A stretch of DNA of 64,000 bases from Symbiopectobacterium purcellii (GCF_019797845.1 NZ_CP081864.1:2542001-2606000); one strand, 5' to 3'; counted from the first letter of the stretch, positions 20,210 to 29,957 are shown. Numbers and translations are program-made. Notes: generated by a model from the sequence alone, not told the origin.

Positions 20210-20665
20210 TTATCTCCCGTGATTGAGGAAGTCGGTTAGTTCTTCGCGAGTGGCTGAGTAGAAGGTGACGTCATCAACGCCTTTGAAGTATTTTTTGATG
20301 GTTCCAATGCGCTTTAATCCTATCATGGAGCAGTAGATTTGCCCGTGTCGGAATTTGCGGGCCGCAAATGAAGTGACACATTGCACATTTGTTTCTGACA
20401 TGATGAATCGCCAGAACGCCAGCCCGATCTCTTTGCTAAATCCGCGAGCTTCTGGCAGATACATTGCGTGGCAATCGAAAGCTAGCGGCTGAATCTCGTG
20501 GTAGTAGACGATGCCACCAAACTGACCGTGTGCATTTACCTCGAAATACCTGCATTCCGGCCTGTAATCGTATCCGTCGCCGTTATTGCTCCCTGCGATG
20601 ATTTCAGGGTGATTCCCCACCGCTTCAATCAGGTCGATGTTGCGCGTTGGCTTGAAGCTAATCAT
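20210..20665 (-). CDS. P22 gp14-like head/injection assembly protein
   Basis: 151 aa, beginning MISFKPTRNIDLIEAV, the usual start of gp14 proteins (DUF2824). P22 gp14 is needed for incorporation of an ejection protein. The fold looks acetyltransferase-like (a central GFSKEIGLAFWRF segment), which is inference. It sits between tail needle and gp7 genes as in P22. Confidence 0.9.
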   Translation of the reverse strand: MISFKPTRNIDLIEAVGNHPEIIAGSNNGDGYDYRPECRYFEVNAHGQFGGIVYYHEIQPLAFDCHAMYLPEARGFSKEIGLAFWRFIMSETNVQCVTSFAARKFRHGQIYCSMIGLKRIGTIKKYFKGVDDVTFYSATREELTDFLNHGR

Positions 20666-20671
20666 ATAACC

Positions 20672-21370
20672 TCAATTAATCAGGCCGTGGGTGCGCAAGG
20701 CATCTTCTAATGCCTTAATGCGGCGCTGGGATAGCAGTTGCCCAGCAGCCATGGCTTGGATCTCAGCCTGCGTATAGGTGGCGCTGACGGTGTAGGATTG
20801 GTCGGCATTGAAGGCTGATAGCAGTGCCGTACCGGTTGCAGTAGTCCATCCTGTTTGCCGGGGGCCGATAACTTTCGTGCCGCCGACCGAGTAAGACGTG
20901 GTGACATTAAGCGGGCCAGCGAGCGTTTGCGATGCAGTAGCGGACTTGGATACGTAATCCGCCTGTATCGCGCCGACGCTTGTTTGCAGAGCTGATATAT
21001 TCCCCTCGGCTGTCGTCAGTCTTGCGCCTTGGCTGGCTATATTGCTCTCTGCGGCGGTGATTCTCGCCTCATGGTTAGTAAGCGTTGCTTCCGCTGCCGT
21101 AATACGCGTTTCGTGATCTGCTAACGTCGCCTCTGCAACATCCAATCGGGCCTCGTGGTCAGCTAGGATAACGTCCTGCTCATCATTCTTCACTTGCGCA
21201 TCATATGCCCCCGCACCGGCCTGATTTGCTTTCCCTGCAACGTTACTAGCGTCCGTGGACTGCTGAATGACATAGAGCATGTAAGGCTGAGAGAATATCG
21301 GCGGGAGTAGCGTTGAGTTGATGCTCTGCGCACGGACAACTACTGGAACATTGAGTGACGGATCTGCCAT
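20672..21370 (-). CDS. Tail needle / head-closure protein, P22 gp26-like
   Basis: 232 aa trimeric needle that plugs the portal and pierces the envelope. The N-terminus MADPSLNVPVV is that of P22 gp26. The centre has heptad-like repeats (ADHEARLDVAEATL, ADHETRITAAEATL, TNHEARITAAE) building the long coiled coil. The C-terminus (NVTTSYSVGGTKVIGPRQTGW, then LRTHGLIN) closely follows P22. Confidence 0.95.
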   Translation of the reverse strand: MADPSLNVPVVVRAQSINSTLLPPIFSQPYMLYVIQQSTDASNVAGKANQAGAGAYDAQVKNDEQDVILADHEARLDVAEATLADHETRITAAEATLTNHEARITAAESNIASQGARLTTAEGNISALQTSVGAIQADYVSKSATASQTLAGPLNVTTSYSVGGTKVIGPRQTGWTTATGTALLSAFNADQSYTVSATYTQAEIQAMAAGQLLSQRRIKALEDALRTHGLIN

Positions 21371-22789
21371 TTATTCCACCCTGATTTGGCACCCCGATAG
21401 TGTTACAGGGGCTTTTGTGATGACGCGCACTTTAAATCCCAAGTTCTTACGGATGCGACCGATACGACGCCATAGAATGCGCTTGTCGTAGATGAATGGC
21501 GCGTTCTGCTCAATCATCTGTTCGCGGCCGTAGTTGATGCCGTCCATTGTTGCAGACAGGAACAGCCGGTCAGCGATTTGAGCAACTCCGGTACTGCATT
21601 CCAGTTCGAAATCGAAAACGCAGCTGTTATCCGCCTTGAAGAGGGGCGTAAACAACAGGTGTTCTTGCTGCCGGTCATACTGAGCGGATGAAGCGAAATT
21701 AAACTGACCGGTCACCGCTTCCAGTTTGTCGCCACAAGTGATGTTGTTATCTTCGAACATCAAATCAATTCCACGGTACACGTCATCAAACAGACCAGTT
21801 TTCAGAATGGCCCATTGCGGCCCGTTCTGGCTGGCTGCAGAGTCGAACACAAGAACATGGCGCGGTAGGTGAATAATCAGCAATTCGTGAGCATCGAATC
21901 GTATTGACTCCATAATGCCTGTCGCCAACTCTGCCGCCGTATAGCCGCGCAGAACCTTCTCAACTGATGCTGTAGCGATCGGTGATGCCTGACCAGAACT
22001 AATCACGTAAACCGATGGCGCACCGGTAGATTGATGGCTGATGAATGCGAACGAGTCGCCGTAAGGCGTTTTGCAGTACGTCCCGGCGATACCCTTCTGA
22101 ATCATTAGCGACGGCTGAGCAACATACAACGCAGCGCCTGCTGTGGTAGCGCCAGTCAGTGAGAAATATTCAATCGTTGACGTGCCGAACGTGACGATAA
22201 AGTCATGCCACGTCCCCATGCCTACAATCCCGTCAGGCTGTGATTCTGCCCGGTACTCTGCGCTGTTGCGGTCAGGATGCGACTCATCTTCAAGGTCAGA
22301 AATAAACCACGAATCCGTGCCATCTTTCGACCACGCATACCGACCACGCAGACGGGTAACATCGCGCACAGAGCCAAGCTCATATTGTGTATAGGTGCTA
22401 GACACAGGCCAGTTAGCCATGGTCTTAACGGTGCCATCGTAGCGATACAGCATCAACTGCCCACCAACGCCGACCGCCTGAGATGTGCGACTGGCCGCCA
22501 TACTCACACGACCAGAACCAGACACCGAACCAACCACCGACGCGCCCCGATACAGACTGCCCCCGCAAACGCGATAAACGGCATTCTGAGCGGTGTTGTA
22601 CTGAGCGCCACGCGACACACCAGCAACGTCAGAACGTTTGTCTATGCCGGGGAATGAGCGCAAATATCCGTTGCTGTTGAGCACCTGCTTAGGTGTCGCC
22701 AGCATATTGACCGGAAGCAGGTCAACATAGTCAGCATCGCGGAAGTTTTTGCCAACACCTTTAATCAGTGGTTGTTGTTGTATAGGCAT
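21371..22789 (-). CDS. Packaged-DNA stabilisation / tail hub protein, P22 gp10-like
   Basis: 472 aa, the same length as P22 gp10. It reads MPIQQQPLIKGVGKNFRDAD with long identities such as SVRDVTRLRGRYAWSKDGTD. gp10 binds gp4 under the portal and provides the hub for tailspikes. Genes gp4, gp10 and gp26 follow one another as in P22. Confidence 0.96.
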   Translation of the reverse strand: MPIQQQPLIKGVGKNFRDADYVDLLPVNMLATPKQVLNSNGYLRSFPGIDKRSDVAGVSRGAQYNTAQNAVYRVCGGSLYRGASVVGSVSGSGRVSMAASRTSQAVGVGGQLMLYRYDGTVKTMANWPVSSTYTQYELGSVRDVTRLRGRYAWSKDGTDSWFISDLEDESHPDRNSAEYRAESQPDGIVGMGTWHDFIVTFGTSTIEYFSLTGATTAGAALYVAQPSLMIQKGIAGTYCKTPYGDSFAFISHQSTGAPSVYVISSGQASPIATASVEKVLRGYTAAELATGIMESIRFDAHELLIIHLPRHVLVFDSAASQNGPQWAILKTGLFDDVYRGIDLMFEDNNITCGDKLEAVTGQFNFASSAQYDRQQEHLLFTPLFKADNSCVFDFELECSTGVAQIADRLFLSATMDGINYGREQMIEQNAPFIYDKRILWRRIGRIRKNLGFKVRVITKAPVTLSGCQIRVE

Positions 22790-22798
22790 TCTCTCACC

Positions 22799-23281
22799 TT
22801 ATGGATTAAGCACCTCGCCGTCAGTTTCCGGCCTATCGTCGGGATAGTAGCGATCGGTGCAGAATGTGTCGTATTTGTTGCCTTGCCCGGTGGGGAAATC
22901 ACCGCGACGGCGCATGGATGGGATTTGTAGTGTATCGGTGAGCAATGCGTCGTAAGACTTCGCCGCGTTTGTTTCAATGCGCGGAGTAGGCTCCAGGTTG
23001 TAATCTGACATCATGCGGAGCAATAGCTGATAGCCCACAGCCTGCTTGTATTTGCGAGGCAAGCCTGAATCATCATCTGGCAATGGCTCCTCATCAGTCA
23101 CAGCGAACAGATAACCGATATCGCCGGGGTTGATTTGCCACTCGTACAGCATATCTTCAAGATCAGCCACACCATCAGCCATTGATTGCGGCTCAACGTC
23201 AGTCAGCGTGGCATTTGATGCAACTGCGAATTTACGCAGCGCAAACAGAACTATCTCACCCTTTGTCAGCGTCGTTGCCAT
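22799..23281 (-). CDS. Head completion / tail accessory protein, P22 gp4-like
   Basis: 160 aa. It contains ASNATLTDVEPQSMADGVADL, near-identical to P22 gp4 (DATLTDVEPQSM), the first protein added beneath the portal; P22 gp4 also has peptidoglycan hydrolase activity. The ATG at 23281 (MATTLTKGEIVL) fits the family; a longer frame upstream overlaps the previous gene. Overlaps the 23256 gene by 26 bases. Confidence 0.92.
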   Translation of the reverse strand: MATTLTKGEIVLFALRKFAVASNATLTDVEPQSMADGVADLEDMLYEWQINPGDIGYLFAVTDEEPLPDDDSGLPRKYKQAVGYQLLLRMMSDYNLEPTPRIETNAAKSYDALLTDTLQIPSMRRRGDFPTGQGNKYDTFCTDRYYPDDRPETDGEVLNP

Positions 23282-23447
23282 TGTCAGCCGCCTTACGCCC
23301 ACGTTTAACAACCGGCTTGATGTCGTCAACTGATGCGACAAACCCCAGCTTTTGATAAATCGGAAAATCTTTCTCAACGATAACAGCCTGAACGTGTCCG
23401 GCTTCGTTATCTGCTGCGATAAATACGCTCATGCGATCCATGTGCAC
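23256..23447 (-). CDS. Small phage protein between coat and gp4 genes (63 aa)
   Basis: Unrecognised short protein with a basic tail (KPVVKRGRKAADNGNDADKG). P22-like genomes often have a small gene here. It fills the coat-gp4 gap and overlaps gp4, consistent with translational coupling. The start may be the ATG at 23447 or an internal one. Confidence 0.6.
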   Translation of the reverse strand: MHMDRMSVFIAADNEAGHVQAVIVEKDFPIYQKLGFVASVDDIKPVVKRGRKAADNGNDADKG

Positions 23448-23480
23448 CTCAAAAAAGAAAGGGGCCGAAGCCCCTTGTGA

Positions 23481-24755
23481 TTACGGATTACCGAAGAACT
23501 GGCCGCCCATGTGCGGGTTGAAACACACGTAAGCTGGCAGCAGGTCGAAACGCATTTTCTGCACGTTGGCATCACCGTCTGCGTATTTGTGTACGCGGAT
23601 GGAGAAACCTTCGTATGTTGCTACGGCGGAGTCGATGCTGTTCAGCTTCGGCAGCGGGATAGTGCCCAGCCCGCAGAAGAACTTGTTGTAGAACAGGTTA
23701 GGCTTCATTGCCTGAGATGCAGTGCCGATGACTGTTACTTGGTCACCTGCCGCCACTTGGCGCTGAACGGCGTTGTACTGCCCGTTAGTTGCGTCAAGAA
23801 TCGGGACGCCTGACAGAGTTACAGTGACCAACCCACCCGCCGTTGAGTTGGCGTCAGCCAGTACGGTAGCGGTGAAGCTGATCGGAGTGGAGCCGTTATA
23901 CAGAATCTGCTTGCTCTGCTGGTTCAGCCAGTAAGTTGAGGTGAATTTCAACTGATCACCAGCTTTCAGGAAGCCAGTAACGCTCGCGGTTGCTCCGGTA
24001 AGGGTCACGGTGAACTGGTATGTGTCCTTAACGGCGGTGTAGGTTACGGTAGGCGCAGTCTGAACGGTCAGTGCGCCACCGAAAGCGCCCTGAGTGCGAG
24101 ACGCCAGACCGTTAGACATCAGCGCACGGATTCCGCCGAAGTTTGACGGAATCTGAGCTTGTTCCCATGCGGTACGCACCAGATTGTCAGAAGCGTGCAG
24201 GCCAGTCTGTGCATCAGCCAGGCGCTGAGCAGACCACGGATCCATGACGGCGTAGTTTTCACCCTCATAGATGCCGATATCTTTCATGAAGGATGCAGTC
24301 TGTGCCACGTCAGACCATTTATTGATCGGCGTGTTAGGGCTACCTAAAGACAGAGCGCCGTTGTTCATCATGAACTGCGCCAGCTCTGTTTCTAGGTCGG
24401 TGACAACGCGCTGACGTACCGGTGCAAGAATCTCTTCCAACTGGTTGAGCTTGATTGCTTCTTCCAGTTGCTGCCATTCTACGGCGACAGTGATGTAGTT
24501 ACCTACGCGACCAGTAGCCTTGCCTGAGATGATGTTGTTCTTCGCCTGACCAGAGATATCGCCGGTAGCAGTACGCAGTGATTTGAACTGATGCGGACGC
24601 TTGAAGCTAACGCTATCGCCAGTGCTGGAGTTGATTTCACCTGCCAGCAATTGGCGGTCTACGGTTTTAGCCAGAACCAAATCCGACATAAAGCCCGGCA
24701 GAAACTTTTTCAGCACGATCTGACTGACGTTACTATTGAGATCATTAGTAGCCAT
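23481..24755 (-). CDS. Major capsid (coat) protein, Sf6 type
   Basis: 424 aa HK97-fold coat protein. It follows the phage Sf6 coat throughout (SNVSQIVLKKFLPGFMSDLV, KATGRVGNYITVAVE, ending NPHMGGQFFGNP) rather than the P22 coat; P22-like phages fall into P22, CUS-3 and Sf6 coat groups. The extra telokin-like inserted domain corresponds roughly to residues 225-345. So this phage has an Sf6-type head with P22-type tail parts. Confidence 0.95.
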   Translation of the reverse strand: MATNDLNSNVSQIVLKKFLPGFMSDLVLAKTVDRQLLAGEINSSTGDSVSFKRPHQFKSLRTATGDISGQAKNNIISGKATGRVGNYITVAVEWQQLEEAIKLNQLEEILAPVRQRVVTDLETELAQFMMNNGALSLGSPNTPINKWSDVAQTASFMKDIGIYEGENYAVMDPWSAQRLADAQTGLHASDNLVRTAWEQAQIPSNFGGIRALMSNGLASRTQGAFGGALTVQTAPTVTYTAVKDTYQFTVTLTGATASVTGFLKAGDQLKFTSTYWLNQQSKQILYNGSTPISFTATVLADANSTAGGLVTVTLSGVPILDATNGQYNAVQRQVAAGDQVTVIGTASQAMKPNLFYNKFFCGLGTIPLPKLNSIDSAVATYEGFSIRVHKYADGDANVQKMRFDLLPAYVCFNPHMGGQFFGNP

Positions 24756-24767
24756 TTATTCTTTACC

Positions 24768-25655
24768 TTATTCGATAGTTGCGCCGGGGCATTGTTTTGA
24801 GAATTCATCTGTTTTCGCGTTGCCCGCCCCGCCTCTAACTTCCGGCTCAGGTTTTGGCGTTTGCTTGGCTTTGGGCGCAAGACGAACGTCTCGGCTCATT
24901 TGTCCAAGCATGAAAGCGGCGCGAATGGGGTCTTTCTCAGCGGCTAAGCGCTGGCGTAACTGCTGGCTTTTACCGAGGCCATAAGCGATAAGCTCCGAAC
25001 CCTCGTCAGCACAATGAATCAGAATTTCTTGGTGCAGCGCTGGAACCTCAGTGCATGCAACCTCTTCCATCTGCGCATAGTCTTTAAACGGAAATTTCTC
25101 AGCTCGTTCTCTGTGCGCAGCCAACCTTTGCTGATAGCGTTGTTGGTATTCTTGCTGCTGTGCCTGTTGCTGCTGTTGCACCTGGTCAACACGGCTCTTT
25201 TTCTCATGCCAATCAGTGACAGCTTGCTCAAACTTGGCTTCGTCGTAGTCGCACGACTCAAGCGTGGGCTTGGCGGGTAATGCTTCTTGTGTTGCTGGAG
25301 ATTGCTCTGCTGGCTTGGCGTGTAGCTCCTCAAGCTGACGGCGCAATTCTCGGTTTTCTTTCTGTGTATCCTTGAAGCCCTTGCGGAGTTCTTTCACCCA
25401 ATGCGGAGCTGGTTTGCCGTCAATGCTTTCGTCTTCCTCCTGCAAGGCAACTTCTTCATCACCAATTTGCAGTACCTGCTCTTCCGGCTGCTCGTTGGCC
25501 TGCTCAGTTTCGGCCTTTTCTTCTGACTGCTGCGTTTCCTCGTGGACTTGCTCCTCACGAGTTTCCGCTTGCTGCTCAGTGGTTTTTTCTTGAGCTGATT
25601 CCTGATTTTCAGACAGGGATACAGCCTGACCGTCGATGATCAGTTCGCTTTCCAT
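24768..25655 (-). CDS. Scaffolding protein
   Basis: 295 aa, extremely Glu/Gln-rich (QESAQEKTTEQQAETREEQ...), helical and charged, with a basic C-terminal region (KAKQTPKPEPEVRGG) that would bind coat as in P22 gp8. Its place between portal and coat genes is that of scaffolds in all P22-like phages. It directs procapsid assembly and leaves before packaging. Confidence 0.9.
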   Translation of the reverse strand: MESELIIDGQAVSLSENQESAQEKTTEQQAETREEQVHEETQQSEEKAETEQANEQPEEQVLQIGDEEVALQEEDESIDGKPAPHWVKELRKGFKDTQKENRELRRQLEELHAKPAEQSPATQEALPAKPTLESCDYDEAKFEQAVTDWHEKKSRVDQVQQQQQAQQQEYQQRYQQRLAAHRERAEKFPFKDYAQMEEVACTEVPALHQEILIHCADEGSELIAYGLGKSQQLRQRLAAEKDPIRAAFMLGQMSRDVRLAPKAKQTPKPEPEVRGGAGNAKTDEFSKQCPGATIE

Positions 25656-25668
25656 TTGTTACTCCTGA

Positions 25669-27789
25669 TTAACTCGGCATTAAGTCAGCCGGTGACTGTG
25701 GTGATGGGATGTTTTGTTGCTGGGAGACAAACACGTCGTTTAGTAGCTTGATGGCATCCATTACAGCCTTGTCGTCTATGTTGCGGGCCTGTGCCAGCTT
25801 GTAGACGGTGTTAGCTTGGGATTCCATAGCATCCTGTTGCGCGGTGAATGCCTTGATTTGGGTTTGTGCTGTTTCGTTCTGAGCTTTTTGCGCTTCTGCC
25901 TGCGCTGCAACCATCTGAGCCTGAGCAAGCACCATGTTAGGGTCTTGCTGGCCCTGCTGAGCCATCTGCGCCTGCATAACGATTTGTTGCTCTTTCTGGT
26001 TGCGTGGCTTAACCATTCCGGCAACGAGCAGCTTCTTGCGGTTGAACTCTTTAAACTCATCCAACCCTTCGCCGTCCATGTTATCCAGAATAATTCCGCG
26101 AATAATTCCGGTATCAGGGTCTTGCGGAAGCATGGTGCCAAGGACGCTAGTCAGTGCTGCAACAGTGGCGTCACGCCGAGCGGTATAGTTTGGCCCGACA
26201 TCAACTGTCACGTCATAGCGCCCAACGCTCAGATCATTAAGAGCTACGACTTGCCCTGTCTCATCATCTTTCACTGACACTGACATCAGAGATATATCGT
26301 CGGTGCCATCTTCATTGACAATGCGCACCTCACGGTCAGAACCATAGACCTCACGCGCCATTGATAACCAAATCTCACCGGCACGCTTAAGGCTCTTCGC
26401 CATGTTGTCGAGGTAGATGAACGACGCCATATCCGAGCGGTTCATCAGATTGTTAACCGTCTCTTGTGCGACGTTGCTCGGCATTTGCTGCATTGCCTGG
26501 CTGCCGCCCGTTACTTCCTGAATGTCCGCGCTGGTCTGCTGCAATAGAGCGGCAAGCGCTTGGTTCAATACTGCTGGCTGCGTGTATCCGGTTGGAGTTG
26601 CTGGAGCGATGACATTACCTGACTTGTCCTTAATAGAGCGCAATGGTAGGAATGAAGGCCGTTTTTTGTTTCGCTCTTCCCAGTGCTTCTCCAGCCCCCT
26701 TACCTGATCCATGTCAACGATAGGTGTTGAGCCTGCGTCCTGAGATGCGGTATCAGCCAGCATGGACACTTGCAGGTTGTAAAGGCGCTGCGGATCCATT
26801 GCTTTAGCGATATGTCCTTCTACACGCTCAATGTCATCAATGAACCAGCGTTTCCCGTACACAGGGATCAGCGGGATGTTCTCTCCAGCAATGCGGCGTG
26901 GTTTCTCAAGAAAGCCATCACCATCAACGAGAGACACATACACGCGGCGACGCTTAACAGAGCGACGAGCCACCTCAACAAAACCAATATCAGCAAGTTC
27001 ATCTGCGATTGGTTCAAGTTGATCGCTATCGTATGTTGCAATCTCTCCCGTCATCGGGTTTTGATAGCTGACCACATCAACAGACTCTTTACGCACTTCG
27101 TAATACTTAGCGATGTACACGACATCGTTATCGAACCAGTCGTACTTCCAGCTGTTATCGAGCGTTAAATCGAGCGATGCTGGAGTTTTGTCATATTCAG
27201 CTTTGTATTTCTCAGCGGAGAGCGAGTACATATCAAACGCCCATCCAGCATCTGACTTGTCGTACTTCTTCGCGTCAGGGTCGAACCACACTGAGCGAGC
27301 GGCATCATAAATAGGCTCAATGCAGATGCGCTGGCGCTCGTCTAGCGGATCGTATTCATTCACATACTTGGTGGACATACGGAAGCAGCCAAAGCCACCC
27401 GTTGCCCCATCATCGAACGCGTTATCGCAAGCTTCGCCGCCGTCAGTTTCCTCATAGTCAGCACGAAACAGGCCATTCAGCTTATTAGCTAACTCTTCGC
27501 TTGCAGCCTTGTCGCCGGGACGAAACTTAACCGTGATGCGGTTGTTACGGTATTCAGCAATGATGCGGTTAAGCTCAGTTGCGACTTTGTTGATCTCAAA
27601 CTTTGGGTAGCGCTCAAAGAAGTCATTCAGCTTGGTGCCGGATGACGTGGTGCCTTCCCACTGCCCACCAGGAACGCGAGCAAATCGCGTAGCCTCAATA
27701 CATTTTTCGCGCACATCCTCTTGCGGCGTGTACGCACGGTCGAACTTGAGCATTATCTGCTCATGTCTCTTTTGTAGTGTTTCTGCCAT
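25669..27789 (-). CDS. Portal protein
   Basis: 706 aa, like the portals of P22/Sf6 phages (~710-725). It begins MAETLQKRHEQIMLKFDRAY and has P22-type phrases (CIEATRFARVPGGQWEG). The C-terminus is Gln/Ala-rich and helical, matching the barrel helix of P22 portals. The ATG at 27789 is preferred to a TTG three codons upstream. Confidence 0.94.
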   Translation of the reverse strand: MAETLQKRHEQIMLKFDRAYTPQEDVREKCIEATRFARVPGGQWEGTTSSGTKLNDFFERYPKFEINKVATELNRIIAEYRNNRITVKFRPGDKAASEELANKLNGLFRADYEETDGGEACDNAFDDGATGGFGCFRMSTKYVNEYDPLDERQRICIEPIYDAARSVWFDPDAKKYDKSDAGWAFDMYSLSAEKYKAEYDKTPASLDLTLDNSWKYDWFDNDVVYIAKYYEVRKESVDVVSYQNPMTGEIATYDSDQLEPIADELADIGFVEVARRSVKRRRVYVSLVDGDGFLEKPRRIAGENIPLIPVYGKRWFIDDIERVEGHIAKAMDPQRLYNLQVSMLADTASQDAGSTPIVDMDQVRGLEKHWEERNKKRPSFLPLRSIKDKSGNVIAPATPTGYTQPAVLNQALAALLQQTSADIQEVTGGSQAMQQMPSNVAQETVNNLMNRSDMASFIYLDNMAKSLKRAGEIWLSMAREVYGSDREVRIVNEDGTDDISLMSVSVKDDETGQVVALNDLSVGRYDVTVDVGPNYTARRDATVAALTSVLGTMLPQDPDTGIIRGIILDNMDGEGLDEFKEFNRKKLLVAGMVKPRNQKEQQIVMQAQMAQQGQQDPNMVLAQAQMVAAQAEAQKAQNETAQTQIKAFTAQQDAMESQANTVYKLAQARNIDDKAVMDAIKLLNDVFVSQQQNIPSPQSPADLMPS

Positions 27790-27791
27790 GA

Positions 27792-29252
27792 TTACCAACC
27801 GGAGGATGAAGGAACGTAGATATCCTCTTCAACAGGAGGACTCTTGATGTCTGCATATCTTATTGCGTAGCGGCGCATCATGTAGGCATATCGGACGGCA
27901 TCAAGGATGTCGTCACGCACCTTCACGATCCGGCCTTTCTCGTCGCGGTGATAGAAGTTGTATTCTTCAAAGAAGTCACGCAGCCCTGAGAACACCCTGA
28001 ACTTGCCGCGCCTCATCAGGTCATACAGCTCGAACAGCCCAGGCTCAACAGCCCTGCTGCCATCTTCCCATTGAGCATGATCTGATAGCATCTGGAAGCC
28101 AGCTTCTTCATAGTAGGATTTCTGCTGTAAGCCTGAGCCTTTCTCGGTCTGCAGCCCGTCAGGAGGCCATGCAGTAGGGACGTTATCAGCCCATGACTTC
28201 ACGGCGCTGTATGCTTCTGCTGGCGACACCTGACGAGCTTTGTATGCACGCGTCAAGTAAAATGCTTCGTTCTCGATATCCCACGCCAATTGCACATGCG
28301 CTTGCGGGTGATCCCAACCAAAGTCCATGCCATCGATAACAAGCCAGTGGTCAGGTATTGGGAACGGATCACACTTGATGAAATCTTCTCCAAGATCATA
28401 GATTCGACCATGCCCCAGCATCGGTATGCCTTTGGTGCGCATATCACGCTGGTGAGGTGGGTAGGATTCAAGCAGGTCCTTCTTCACCTTCTCGCTAAGA
28501 TGTGGTGCATCATCCCAGCCAACGTTCATGCAGTGCTGTCCCGGTGATGGGTTATCCATGAATGCGATAACCAAATCAGTGCGGCCATTTTCTGGCGTGA
28601 AGGTGAGAATCCCTCTCCCACCTTTATTTTGATCGCCCGTTGCGGTTCGCGTCAGAACCTGCGGATAAATCGTTGGGTCGCGTGGTTCTTCATCGATATG
28701 AAACCAATCCACCGCATCGCCCATCAATGCCTGCTGGCCTTGCGAGTATGACCAGAATTGAATCTTCGATAGCTCGCCGGATTTGTGCATCACGTACACA
28801 GAACGAACGGCATTAGCAGCACCCTGAGCTGATTCAGTGCTAACAATCCTCTCGCCCGGTATCAAACCACCCTCCCAGCCATTATCCGTCTTGCGCCCAA
28901 TGATCGGCGTTTGTAGAAGGTCGCGTATCTTGTCGGCTGAATACCCAAGGCACCAGATCAGCGGCGCTTTCTCGAACTTGTGACCGCTCCAGTCAGGCGG
29001 GTAATCACCCATTGCGTGAATAGCATCAATGCCTGTCCCGGTATCCGTCTTGCCGGTGCGGTTAGCGGCAATCAGTGCGACCTGAGAGTATTCAGCAGTT
29101 GCGGAAATGAATTTCTTTTGCCAAGGATATCTACTGGAGAAAAAGCGCTTATATCGATACGTTGATTCTCGTCGCTTCTTTTCTTCCAGAAGCTGAACAA
29201 GCTCAATCTTCTGTGCCTGAGTCATCCCTTTCAGGGCTGGCAACTTGTCCAT
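27792..29252 (-). CDS. Terminase large subunit (headful packaging ATPase/nuclease)
   Basis: 486 aa of the P22/Sf6 gp2 family. The Walker A-like AANRTGKT lies at residues ~62-69 and Walker B-like DWFHIDEEP mid-domain. The RNase H-like nuclease domain follows with the acidic VIDGMDFGWDHP and a late DDILDAVRYA. Start overlaps terS by 50 bases. Confidence 0.96.
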   Translation of the reverse strand: MDKLPALKGMTQAQKIELVQLLEEKKRRESTYRYKRFFSSRYPWQKKFISATAEYSQVALIAANRTGKTDTGTGIDAIHAMGDYPPDWSGHKFEKAPLIWCLGYSADKIRDLLQTPIIGRKTDNGWEGGLIPGERIVSTESAQGAANAVRSVYVMHKSGELSKIQFWSYSQGQQALMGDAVDWFHIDEEPRDPTIYPQVLTRTATGDQNKGGRGILTFTPENGRTDLVIAFMDNPSPGQHCMNVGWDDAPHLSEKVKKDLLESYPPHQRDMRTKGIPMLGHGRIYDLGEDFIKCDPFPIPDHWLVIDGMDFGWDHPQAHVQLAWDIENEAFYLTRAYKARQVSPAEAYSAVKSWADNVPTAWPPDGLQTEKGSGLQQKSYYEEAGFQMLSDHAQWEDGSRAVEPGLFELYDLMRRGKFRVFSGLRDFFEEYNFYHRDEKGRIVKVRDDILDAVRYAYMMRRYAIRYADIKSPPVEEDIYVPSSSGW

Positions 29253-29673
29253 TTATCAGCTCCTGAATACGCTTATCAATTTCTTCGTCAGTGCGATCGG
29301 CTAGAGTGATTCGTTGCTCGTGTTGAATGCGATCACCATATTTTTTCGGAGCAACCTTGCTCGCGTACCACTTCCTTGCATCAACCTGCAATCTTGCTTT
29401 TGCTACAGCAGCACTATCTTCAACTGCAGCATCGGCAATATTCATTGCATCCTCTGCCAAAACCTCTGCCTGAATCTCGCGCGCACGCGCGTATTGCACC
29501 GAAAACTCTTCATGCTTACTCAGCCATAGCGTAACCGTGCTCAGGACTGGCATTCCCTGCCTCTTGCATATTGAGCGCAGGCTTTCTCCCACCATCAATA
29601 ATGAGCAAATCTCATCAGCCAATTCCGGCGAGAAATCTGATGGGCGACCGCCTTTGTTTTTCTCAGTCGCCAT
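29203..29673 (-). CDS. Terminase small subunit
   Basis: 156 aa DNA-recognition subunit, similar in layout to Sf6 gp1: N-terminal basic helix-turn-helix region (KGGRPSDFSPELADEICSLL, SLRSICKRQGMP), then a helical oligomerisation core ending VDARKWYASKVAPKKYGD. The pac site normally lies in or near this gene, but I cannot pinpoint it. Confidence 0.92.
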   Translation of the reverse strand: MATEKNKGGRPSDFSPELADEICSLLMVGESLRSICKRQGMPVLSTVTLWLSKHEEFSVQYARAREIQAEVLAEDAMNIADAAVEDSAAVAKARLQVDARKWYASKVAPKKYGDRIQHEQRITLADRTDEEIDKRIQELINGQVASPERDDSGTED

Positions 29674-29680
29674 AAATCAC

Positions 29681-29866
29681 CTATGCCTTAGTGAATGCCT
29701 GGGCGTATTCGCATGTGCGTCCCGGTGTAACTTGAATAACGCTCATGTCACCAATGGGCAGGAAGCCAGCAGTCATTTTCGCGTTGCATTTAGTCGTGAA
29801 GTCGGCGCGATCTTGGCTGACAACGATGTCGTAATCAGTAGCCGTTGTTCCGCCTTTCGCCCTTTA
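29681..29866 (-). pseudogene. Remnant of a DUF1737-like phage gene lacking its start
   Basis: Open frame reading KGGTTATDYDIVVSQDRAD... and ending TCEYAQAFTKA, which looks like a DUF1737 protein, but an in-frame TAA and no start codon precede it. Its missing start lies where the next fragment (29835-29957) is fused, suggesting a deletion between two neighbouring small genes. Confidence 0.55.
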
Positions 29867-29957
29867 TTTCTAATGGGCCGAATATCTGGGGTTTATACAC
29901 GCTGAATATCGTATTTTCTGGAAGCGAAAGAAAGGTCTTTCTATCGACAATACGCAT
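29835..29957 (-). pseudogene. Truncated phage gene (MRIVDRKTFLSLP family)
   Basis: 40-codon frame starting MRIVDRKTFLSLPENTIF, a start I associate with a longer (~110 aa) phage protein often found just before the small terminase gene. It runs out of frame after IKGE and stops in ERRNNGY. The break coincides with the beginning of the DUF1737 remnant. Bases 29973-30060 further upstream hold another startless coding trace (QQVAAQLCEEVARLRDIINL). Confidence 0.5.

Noticed and set aside
22277..22657. 126-codon plus-strand frame opposite gp10
   Set aside because: Antisense shadow; no start signal.
24768..25655. CAA/CAG-rich stretch in the scaffold gene as a CRISPR or satellite repeat
   Set aside because: It is codon repetition of a Glu/Gln-rich protein; no regular repeat-spacer pattern. 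No CRISPR array and no rRNA gene were seen in the window.
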